From NCBI GenBank assembly GCA_027046105.1, contig JALTZQ010000067.1, forward strand, positions 1 through 19,394: a stretch of DNA of 19,394 bases. The letters run 5' to 3'. The position numbers and the translations under genes were made by a program. The notes below the pieces were generated by a model that was given only the letters and a program-made list of their open reading frames with translations, was not told the DNA's origin and ran no database searches. How positions within the stretch are numbered: position 1 is the stretch's first letter; every line of letters begins with the position of its first letter. The stretch comes from Pyrodictiaceae archaeon. GTDB taxonomy: Archaea; Thermoproteota; Thermoprotei_A; Sulfolobales; Pyrodictiaceae. Shown here piece by piece: positions 1-5,783 of this stretch.

Positions 1-1
1 G

Positions 2-235
2 AGGCATAGTAGGGAACGTGTTGATTTAGGGACTGGGCTAGATGATATTGACAAAGCAATACTAGAGCTTTTGGCCAAAAGTGGTGGCTCAATGTTGCAG
101 AGCGAGATCCAAAAACAGCTTAACCTACCAAAGACAACAGCGTGGAGGCGTATAAGAAAACTAGAGAAACTAGGCTATGTAGAGATTCGTAAGGAGCCTA
201 CAGGCCTAAATAGAGTCATACTACGTAAACACTAG
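2..235 (+). CDS. Winged-helix transcriptional regulator, C-terminal fragment (COG2512-like)
   Basis: Open from the left edge to a TAG, giving 77 residues of a C-terminus; the start lies outside. The visible part is one winged-helix domain: a first helix around LDDIDKAILELL, a helix-turn-helix around LQSEIQKQLNLPKTTAWRRI, and a wing ending VEIRKEPTGLNRVIL. This order and spacing resemble archaeal COG2512 proteins, which often carry an N-terminal secreted or membrane part with this wHTH at the C-terminus. I infer a DNA-binding regulator; target and membrane part cannot be seen. Its stop codon shares a CTAG with the stop of the convergent hemerythrin-like gene. Confidence 0.75.
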   Translation, partial: RHSRERVDLGTGLDDIDKAILELLAKSGGSMLQSEIQKQLNLPKTTAWRRIRKLEKLGYVEIRKEPTGLNRVILRKH

Positions 236-795
236 GATCCCTCAATGCTGTCTTTAAGCCTCCTATACTCCTCGAGCAGCTCATTATAGCCATGCTCTTG
301 CTTTACCTTCTCTGCCTCCTCAATAAGCTCTCCTTCTCCAATGACTTGTCTAGCCATGGGGAACAACACGTTATTCTCCTTATCAATATGCTGCACTAGT
401 AAGTCACGATAAGCATTAGCATAGTATTTTAGATCTCCTATCGCGTCACGATTACCCATTGATACTCGCTCAACTGCTATACGTGCATTACGCAGCATAT
501 ACCTTCCCATACCATGCTCACAAACCATAACACCTATAGGGCCACCATGAAGTGGTACACCCTGCTTCTCTAGCCGTGGAAATAGGAGAAGCTCCTCCTT
601 ACCATGATGGTAGGCGTCAGCAAACCTGCTTAGAAACTCAAGGAGCCTACCAACAATACTTGCATCAAGCTTACCTTGCTCAACAAGTGAAACGGCTTTA
701 TCAAGTAGGTTTAGCGCCTCTAGTATTATATCATGATCCTCATATAGCCCATCAACAACATGCCCAGTCAAAAACATCAACCCCCGGTAGAGCAC
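232..795 (-). CDS. Hemerythrin-like HHE-domain protein
   Basis: A 187-residue, mostly helical cytosolic protein with the ligand pattern of hemerythrin-like di-iron proteins: H21 (EDHD), H63/H64 and E67 (YHHGKEE), H94 (CEHG), H136 and E140 (HIDKEN). The family binds a non-haem di-iron centre and, depending on the member, senses or handles O2, NO or iron, or repairs Fe-S clusters. No signal peptide or membrane segment is seen. The drawn start is GTG at 795; an ATG at 777 (residue 7), preceded by a G5 run, is at least as likely and keeps all ligands. It lies 65 nt downstream of the HTH regulator on the same strand, at the end of the serine/cysteine/sulfur run, which would fit an iron-sulfur or stress role. 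That link is inference. Confidence 0.85.
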   Translation of the reverse strand: MLYRGLMFLTGHVVDGLYEDHDIILEALNLLDKAVSLVEQGKLDASIVGRLLEFLSRFADAYHHGKEELLLFPRLEKQGVPLHGGPIGVMVCEHGMGRYMLRNARIAVERVSMGNRDAIGDLKYYANAYRDLLVQHIDKENNVLFPMARQVIGEGELIEEAEKVKQEHGYNELLEEYRRLKDSIEGS

Positions 796-860
796 TGGTG
801 CATGGTCTAGTTGGGCGTTACTAGGAGAAGAGGGGTGTGCCGAAAAGCAATTGGATGGTT

Positions 861-1256
861 TTACCGAGATGTTTGATAAAAACCATTTCTATAGAAGCTC
901 GTACCATCATGGCCTCGGTAGTGGCTATGGCGACACGGACCTGGAATATTCGCTATTCTACGGTAGAGCTCACACAACATGCACATATCTATCCTTTTGT
1001 TTGATGCAAGTAGTTCTGCAGCTTTTGCCACAACTTCCCTACAATACTTGTCACTAAGTATACGGTAAAGATGTCTTGGTTTACGCCGATTATTTAGAAC
1101 ATAGTTTAGAAGTGGCTGCGAGACTCCAGCTAGTCTTGCTGCTTGTAGCTGGCTATACCCGTACCTTCTCACTAGCTCAATTGCTATTGCTAGCCTCATA
1201 CCCATAGCGTACCTTGCCATGAATTCTTCGCAGAAGGATTTCTCAAGCTGTACCAT
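861..1256 (-). CDS. HTH regulator with conserved-looking cysteines (COG2522-like)
   Basis: A 131-residue protein. The N-terminus has Cys9 (FCEEF), followed by a helical region and a clear helix-turn-helix (YSQLQAARLAGVSQPLLNYV, about residues 34-53). Toward the C-terminus is a CxxC (DMCMLCELYRRI, Cys92 and Cys95), with more Cys at about 72 and 107. This layout (Cys-Glu near the N-terminus, XRE-type HTH, C-terminal CxxC followed by basic residues) matches my memory of archaeal COG2522 predicted regulators. Start is the ATG at 1256. It lies 70 nt after the cysteine desulfurase stop, so it may be co-transcribed and regulate sulfur or Fe-S metabolism. Metal or cluster binding is inference. The last 25 or so residues (from PGPCRHSH) look unlike the family and may be lineage-specific. 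Confidence 0.75.
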   Translation of the reverse strand: MVQLEKSFCEEFMARYAMGMRLAIAIELVRRYGYSQLQAARLAGVSQPLLNYVLNNRRKPRHLYRILSDKYCREVVAKAAELLASNKRIDMCMLCELYRRIANIPGPCRHSHYRGHDGTSFYRNGFYQTSR

Positions 1257-1326
1257 CTACCTATTCCCGAATTCTAGAAAAAGATACTTTGAGCTAGATA
1301 TGAGTATTGGATTGGAAATTTCCGGT

Positions 1327-2571
1327 CTACTCCTTACCCTTTATAATGTCTTCTAGTGCTGCTACGAGGGCCTCGATATCGTCTGGGCCATTGTATAGGT
1401 AGAAACTAGCTCTTACGCTACCCTCATTAAATCCTAGATAACGATGTAGGGGCTCAGCGCAATGGAAGCCTGCACGGACAGCAATACCTTCAAGACCAAG
1501 CATTGCAGCTATATTATATGGCTTCTCCTTGTCCAGTGTAAACGCTACTATACCTAGCTTGTCACGGGCACTACGTGGCCCAAGCACCTTTACACCTAGC
1601 TCTTCTAGCCTCTTCAGGAGCATCTCAGTAAGTGTTCGCTCATGAGCCTCTATCTTGTCAAGCCCTATTTCCTCAAGATAGCGTATAGCCTCCATTAACC
1701 CTATGGCTCCAGCTATATTGGGTGTACCAGGCTCGAACCTCCACGGCATCTCAGCATATTCTACTACAAGCCCAGTACTTTCTTCAAATCTAACAGAGCG
1801 TACAGCTCCTCCTCCGCGCAAGGGGGGCTCAATTTCTTCAAAGACGTCCTCGCGACCCCACAAAACACCAATACCCGTGGGACCAAGCATCTTGTGGCCA
1901 CTAAAGGCTAGAAAGTCTGCTTCGAGAGAAGACACATCGACTCTCATGTGGGGGACAGATTGTGCACCATCAACAACAACTAATGCATCGACTTGATGAG
2001 CTATACGCGCTATCCTCCTAACATCGTTGACTACACCTAGCACATTTGAGGCCTGTGTTATAGCCACAACCCTAGTCTTGTCATCAACGAGACTCTCAAG
2101 ATGATCGATATCAAGTCTTCCATCCTCCCTTACACGTGCAAGCCGGAGTTCTGCCCCACGAAGCTTAGCAAGCCTCTGCCATGGCAGAAGATTACTGTGA
2201 TGCTCCATTATAGTTGCTACAATGTTCGAACCAGGCTCAATACGCTCGACAAGAGCCTCCGCTACGAGATTAATGGATTCTGTCGTGTTTCTCGTGAATA
2301 CTATTTCTCTCCAACTCTTTGCACCAATAAACCTAGCTACGACCTCATGGGCTTCCTCGTATAGTCTCGTGGCTCTTACACCAAGCTCGTATACCCCACG
2401 GAGGATATTTGCATTAGTCTCGCGATAGAATCTTTCAACAGCTTCTATGACACGTCTTGGCTTCTGGCTCGTAGCAGCATTATCAAGGTAGATGAGTCTG
2501 CCTCGGTGTTTTGAGAGGAGTGGGAAATCTTCACGAATGCGTTCATAGTCTAGTAGGAAGCCTTGTCTCAA
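1327..2571 (-). CDS. sufS: Cysteine desulfurase, SufS/Csd (NifS-like) family
   Basis: A 414-residue fold-type I PLP aminotransferase-class enzyme that moves the sulfur of L-cysteine to an enzyme persulfide, releasing alanine; the sulfur feeds Fe-S clusters and thio-modifications. Seen: N-terminal IYLDNAATSQKP (27-38), His125 (MEHHSN) that stacks on PLP, Asp201 (VDGAQS), the Schiff-base Lys227 in SGHKMLGPTG, and catalytic Cys371 in RAGFHCAEPLHRYLG. The short RAGxHC context is that of group II (SufS) rather than IscS. Length is normal (about 400-420). The start is TTG at 2571, overlapping the stop of the upstream sulfhydrylase by 4 nt (TTGA), with a GGAGGG Shine-Dalgarno about 7 nt ahead; no ATG occurs before residue 122. 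Translational coupling links cysteine synthesis and use. No scaffold gene is in view. Confidence 0.95.
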   Translation of the reverse strand: MRQGFLLDYERIREDFPLLSKHRGRLIYLDNAATSQKPRRVIEAVERFYRETNANILRGVYELGVRATRLYEEAHEVVARFIGAKSWREIVFTRNTTESINLVAEALVERIEPGSNIVATIMEHHSNLLPWQRLAKLRGAELRLARVREDGRLDIDHLESLVDDKTRVVAITQASNVLGVVNDVRRIARIAHQVDALVVVDGAQSVPHMRVDVSSLEADFLAFSGHKMLGPTGIGVLWGREDVFEEIEPPLRGGGAVRSVRFEESTGLVVEYAEMPWRFEPGTPNIAGAIGLMEAIRYLEEIGLDKIEAHERTLTEMLLKRLEELGVKVLGPRSARDKLGIVAFTLDKEKPYNIAAMLGLEGIAVRAGFHCAEPLHRYLGFNEGSVRASFYLYNGPDDIEALVAALEDIIKGKE

Positions 2572-3764
2572 CCACTCTCCCTCCTAGCTAGGTAGTCGCT
2601 GAATTGCTCCACGTACTTGAAGCCATGGTCGGGGAATACTAGTACGTAGTCACCCTCACCCAGTACTCCTTCATTGAGGAGCCTCCTGAACCCTGCGACT
2701 ACCGCACCACTACTAAGCCCTATTAGCAGTCCTTCACTCCTAGCGATACTTATTGCAGCACCAATAGCCTCATCACGTTCTACATCAATTATCCGGTCGA
2801 CTTTAACCATATGTATCCACTTCATCCCCGTCTCTATCCTTCTTATCCCCGGTATGACGCTGCCCTGCGCAGGCTGGACACAGTAGATACCCACCTTGTC
2901 GTGGAAACGGTTCTTAAAGTAGAAGGCTATAGCTGACATGTGGCCAGAAGTACCTATACCACCAATAATGGCCTTAGGTATAAAGCCTGCACGGCGAACC
3001 TGGGCATCGAGCTCCTTAGCAGTGTAGCGTAGGTGTACCTCGAAGTTAGCATCGTTCTCGAACTGGTTCAGGTGCATTGCTCCATCCTTCTTTGCAGCTT
3101 TGTCAACGTCTTCTATGAACTCCACTGTTAGCGATTTCGGCATACGGATTACTTCGGCACCCATAACGCGGAGCAAAGTGTCACTAGCTTTTTGTATCGT
3201 GGCTGGCAAGTAGAGTTTGGCTTTAACACCATATATAGCAGCCATGGCTGCAAGGGCCATACCAGTATTTGTAGAGGTAGCCTCGTATAGTAACTCTCTC
3301 ACATTACCCTCCTCCATGGCTCTCATGAACATTGACCAGCCTATACGGTCCTTAACACTACCGCTAAACGGGTTAAAGGCCTCAAGCTTAGCCCAAACCC
3401 TAACATCACTAGAGGAGAGGCTCCTCAACCTCACTAGTGGTGTAGGCCAATTACGGTATAAGAGCTCAAGAGTATCAGCATATACTTTAAGAGCATCGCC
3501 AGAAACCTCGTCGTAGAAGCCTAGATGCTCTAATGGCACGTAAACCTCCTCTATACGATCCCTTGATACAGGGACGTAGCGGACACCAAGCCTACGCAGA
3601 GCCTCGTACAATACGAGATTATCCTTGACGACCCCCTCCTCCCCAATGACAATGGTTTCGGTTACAGCGCCTTCACGAAGAACCTTAGCCATAGTCTCCA
3701 TTGTCTCGTTGAGCTCGAGTCTCCTAGGGGGTTTCAAACCAGCTATATCCACAAGCCTAACCAT
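2568..3764 (-). CDS. O-phosphoserine sulfhydrylase (archaeal cysteine synthase, Aeropyrum type)
   Basis: A 398-residue fold-type II PLP enzyme predicted to make L-cysteine from O-phospho-L-serine and sulfide. Like the A. pernix enzyme as I remember it, it has an extra N-terminal domain (1-100) before the catalytic core. Core motifs: PTPLVRL (107-113), NPFSGSVKDR (131-140) with PLP Lys138, the substrate loop TSTNTG (163-168), NQFENDANFE (233-242), the PLP-phosphate loop GTSGHMSA (271-278), and QPAQGSVIPGIRRIETGM (297-314). The PGIRR segment holds the arginine reported to bind the substrate phosphate in A. pernix, which separates it from O-acetylserine enzymes. Start ATG at 3764 has GGGGGTG 7 nt upstream. 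SerK lies directly upstream and supplies O-phosphoserine; SufS overlaps downstream. A candidate promoter and hairpin precede it. Confidence 0.92.
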   Translation of the reverse strand: MVRLVDIAGLKPPRRLELNETMETMAKVLREGAVTETIVIGEEGVVKDNLVLYEALRRLGVRYVPVSRDRIEEVYVPLEHLGFYDEVSGDALKVYADTLELLYRNWPTPLVRLRSLSSSDVRVWAKLEAFNPFSGSVKDRIGWSMFMRAMEEGNVRELLYEATSTNTGMALAAMAAIYGVKAKLYLPATIQKASDTLLRVMGAEVIRMPKSLTVEFIEDVDKAAKKDGAMHLNQFENDANFEVHLRYTAKELDAQVRRAGFIPKAIIGGIGTSGHMSAIAFYFKNRFHDKVGIYCVQPAQGSVIPGIRRIETGMKWIHMVKVDRIIDVERDEAIGAAISIARSEGLLIGLSSGAVVAGFRRLLNEGVLGEGDYVLVFPDHGFKYVEQFSDYLARRESG

Positions 3765-3793
3765 ATACGCACACCCCCAAGGGAGGCTTAGAG

Positions 3794-3820
3794 CCCCTAT
3801 CCCAAGACTAAGGGTAGGGG
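3794..3820 (-). promoter_or_regulatory. GC-rich hairpin in the predicted 5' leader of the sulfhydrylase gene
   Basis: CCCCTATCCC (3794-3803) pairs with GGGTAGGGG (3812-3820): nine pairs, one bulged T, 8-nt loop. It lies between serK and the sulfhydrylase, downstream of a TATA-like box and about 30 nt before the start codon, so it would be inside the leader RNA. It may stabilise the message, attenuate, or end serK transcription; the role is unknown. Confidence 0.4.
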
Positions 3821-3847
3821 TTGAGGGAAGATATGATCATGGAGTAG

Positions 3848-3853
3848 TTTATA
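3848..3853 (-). promoter_or_regulatory. Candidate TATA box of the sulfhydrylase-sufS unit
   Basis: TATAAA on the minus strand, ending 3 nt short of the serK stop codon. An archaeal start site about 25 nt downstream would fall near 3825, giving a leader of about 60 nt with the hairpin at 3794-3820. It suggests the sulfhydrylase and sufS can be transcribed apart from serK. Confidence 0.45.
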
Positions 3854-3856
3854 GGC

Positions 3857-4273
3857 TTAGAGCTTGTCTATGGGGATGTTAACGTCTGGTATCTCGAAGC
3901 ACACACGATGCCTACTCGTTTTTGGTGGTAGGGGTTTGCCGGATAAACCAGCTCTTCTCACAAGCTCCTTTGTGACCTTCCAGTCTGGTCTCCACGATGA
4001 TACAGTGACGCAGTCGCTATCATAGTCCACTAGTACTGCTGGCACATACTTCTTCCCCAGCCTCTTAAGGGCCTCAACACGGTGGTGTCCATCGAGTATT
4101 ATCATGGTCTTTCTATCCACTAGTATGGGCCTTATAAGTATGCCACGCGACGCTATATCCTTCATAAGCTCCCTAACATGCTCCTCAATAATCATCTCAT
4201 GTATCCTGAGCTTGTCTAATGGCACAAGCTCTATTTTGGGCTTCTCTCGTAACTTCAGTGCAGACATCACCAT
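3857..4273 (-). CDS. serK: SerK-type free L-serine kinase (ParB-like fold)
   Basis: A 138-residue ParB/sulfiredoxin-like protein matching SerK, which phosphorylates free L-serine to O-phosphoserine (Thermococcus kodakarensis TK0378 is the ADP-dependent type enzyme). Seen: VPLDKLRIHE with Glu26 where SerK has its catalytic Glu, the nucleotide motif ILDGHHRVEALKRLG (59-73), a W94 segment, and a SerK-like C-terminus LPPKTSRH followed by a run ending in IPIDKL. It is shorter than TK0378 (about 240 residues), lacking the middle insertion, so the phosphate donor (ADP or ATP) is uncertain. I choose ATG 4273, with a G5 run about 10 nt upstream; ATG 4267 is possible. The frame stays open to 4414, but that extra Cys-rich stretch contains AT-rich promoter-like DNA. 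The neighbour that uses O-phosphoserine supports the call over ordinary ParB partitioning. Confidence 0.85.
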   Translation of the reverse strand: MVMSALKLREKPKIELVPLDKLRIHEMIIEEHVRELMKDIASRGILIRPILVDRKTMIILDGHHRVEALKRLGKKYVPAVLVDYDSDCVTVSSWRPDWKVTKELVRRAGLSGKPLPPKTSRHRVCFEIPDVNIPIDKL

Positions 4274-4325
4274 TACTCGCTTGCCCCCACTAGAAGGTGG
4301 GACAAAATAACACCAGTGATATAGG

Positions 4326-4345
4326 TTGTGTCGAAAAACTTTTAC
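4326..4345 (-). promoter_or_regulatory. Candidate serK promoter (AT-rich BRE/TATA-like stretch)
   Basis: On the minus strand this reads ATGCGTAAAAGTTTTTCGAC or close to it, an AT-rich block resembling an archaeal BRE plus TATA element, about 55-70 nt upstream of the preferred serK start at 4273. It argues against the longer in-frame start at 4414. Confidence 0.3.
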
Positions 4346-4398
4346 GCATAATATACGAATCCTACCAGATAAAAGCAAGCATTCTATTATCCTACTAT

Positions 4399-4761
4399 CT
4401 AGCTCACATACCATATGAATACTAGTGTTAACATGTGAACTGCAAACAGATACGCTATTACCCGGAATATGTTAGCAGCAACCCTACCCCAATAATCCCC
4501 GCGAAGCCGTTGGTAAAGTAGCTCTGCTGCAGCAATAGTGTGAAGGGAGCCCACAATGCTGAGTAGGAGTGGTAAAAGCGTTAGATGGAGAAACCCACAA
4601 AAACCGTACTCGAGAAACCCAAGTGTCACTATCTCGACAAGTAGGGGGCTACGTAGGCATACCCCTGATGCAACAGCTAGGTAACCTAGGGGGGCGAGTA
4701 ATACACCGGAAACAGCCACAGTGAGAACAAGCCAGCTACTGGCCCTTAAACTCGCCAACAT
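4399..4761 (-). CDS. Small multi-pass membrane protein of unknown function
   Basis: About 120 residues, with three or four hydrophobic spans: roughly residues 8-33, 42-75 (long, possibly two helices with polar kinks) and 96-120, the last running to the C-terminus (LTLVFIWYVS). I do not recognise the family and see no catalytic motif. ATG at 4761 is preferred because GGGG lies just upstream; TTG at 4770 would add three residues. It is upstream of serK on the same strand with a gap of about 125 nt containing a likely serK promoter, so shared transcription is uncertain. Confidence 0.6.
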   Translation of the reverse strand: MLASLRASSWLVLTVAVSGVLLAPLGYLAVASGVCLRSPLLVEIVTLGFLEYGFCGFLHLTLLPLLLSIVGSLHTIAAAELLYQRLRGDYWGRVAANIFRVIAYLFAVHMLTLVFIWYVS

Positions 4762-4894
4762 CGTCCCCAAACACAGGATGCATAGTCTAGAGGCTAAACA
4801 TATGCCTCGTGTACGATACTTGTTCTGAGCATCTAGACTTAGGTGTGTGGGATACCTGGGAAGAGTATTTGGGTTCTAGAGGGCTGGGTCTCCC

Positions 4895-5713
4895 TTGATA
4901 CTCTCTAGGAGAGGGTTTGTTCGTGGTCTAGTTGCGTCCATCCTGGCTAGTTTGACAGTACCATTCATGTTGCGTGTAGCCTACATGCTACCTAGGCGTA
5001 GATACACAAGAGCCGGGGTCGGCATGAAGGGTAAACACGTTCTTCTCCCCATGCCTAAACTGAAAGGTACGGTTACGGTTGAAGAGGCTATAGCGAATCG
5101 TAGATCCATACGCGATTACACTGATGATCCGATAGAGTTGTGGGAGTTAGGCCAGGTACTCTGGGCTGCTTATGGTATTTCAGAGACCCGTAACGAGTTC
5201 CATACATCGCCAAGTGCTGGTGCAACCTATCCACTAGAGGTATATGTTGTTGTGCACCCACGGGGAGTCAAGCTGCCCCAGGATTCGTTTCTTGAGCCAG
5301 GCTCGTACCACTATGATCCAAGAACGCATAGCCTACGCCTAGTGAAACCCGGCGACTTATCTGTGGAGCTCTATCGTGCAGCTGTAGAGCAGGAATGGGT
5401 CTTGAACGCTAAAGCAAACCTTGTATTCACAGCAGTGTTCGAGCGCACCATGGCAAGATATGGTCAGCGTGGTGAGCGCTATGTTTGGATCGAGGTCGGC
5501 CATGCAGGCCAAAACGTGTACCTACAGGCACAATCCCTTGGACTAGCTACAGTAGCCATAGGAGCATTCTATGATGAATGGGTTCGAGAGATAATAGGGG
5601 CACCACCAAACCATAGACCAGCCTATATAATGCCGTTAGCGAGGCCCGCATGGAGATACAGATTGGCGAGGGAGGATCTCGAAGCCTATATCCAGAGACA
5701 TAGGGGGACCTAA
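4895..5713 (+). CDS. SagB/ThcOx-type nitroreductase-family flavoprotein with Tat-like leader
   Basis: A 272-residue protein. The N-terminus LSRRGFVRG matches the twin-arginine pattern S-R-R-x-F, followed by a hydrophobic stretch (12-32) and a basic RRR, so it is probably a Tat-exported or membrane-anchored flavoprotein. The rest is an FMN-dependent nitroreductase fold: NRRSIRDY (68-75) for FMN phosphate, PSAGATYPLEVYVV, and EVGHAGQNVYLQAQSLGLA. The PSAGATYPLE type is the SagB subgroup, which includes azoline-forming peptide dehydrogenases as well as many stand-alone oxidoreductases. No YcaO-like or precursor-peptide gene is seen, so a peptide-modifying role is not supported here. Start is TTG at 4895; no upstream in-frame ATG is needed, and later starts would remove the RR motif. 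It is divergent from the membrane protein gene and converges with the transporter. Confidence 0.85.
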   Translation: MILSRRGFVRGLVASILASLTVPFMLRVAYMLPRRRYTRAGVGMKGKHVLLPMPKLKGTVTVEEAIANRRSIRDYTDDPIELWELGQVLWAAYGISETRNEFHTSPSAGATYPLEVYVVVHPRGVKLPQDSFLEPGSYHYDPRTHSLRLVKPGDLSVELYRAAVEQEWVLNAKANLVFTAVFERTMARYGQRGERYVWIEVGHAGQNVYLQAQSLGLATVAIGAFYDEWVREIIGAPPNHRPAYIMPLARPAWRYRLAREDLEAYIQRHRGT

Positions 5714-5751
5714 AGGGTTGTAGAAAGGGGTTGAAGGCATAGTCTTGAAAT

Positions 5752-5766
5752 GAGGGAAAAACCCTT
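5752..5766 (-). terminator. Candidate T-rich terminator after the Nramp-like gene
   Basis: On the minus strand, about 20-30 nt after the TAA at 5784, the DNA reads AGGGTTTTTCCCT: a T5 run flanked by short complementary arms. T-runs are a known archaeal termination signal. It sits in the 70-nt gap between two convergent genes. Confidence 0.4.
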
Positions 5767-5783
5767 GGGGAAAGGAAGGGTGT

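Noticed and set aside
3857..4273. ParB chromosome-partition or nuclease function for the ParB-like protein
   Set aside because: The C-terminus PPKTSRH...IPIDKL and the adjacent O-phosphoserine-using enzyme fit SerK better; no HTH DNA-binding domain follows the ParB-like core.
4274..4414. N-terminal extension of SerK by 47 residues
   Set aside because: The extra stretch is Cys-rich with no SerK counterpart, covers AT-rich promoter-like DNA, and the ATG at 4273 has a G-rich SD.
4895..5713. Azole-modified peptide (RiPP) cluster around the SagB-type protein
   Set aside because: No YcaO-like cyclodehydratase, small precursor or dedicated exporter is visible on either side.
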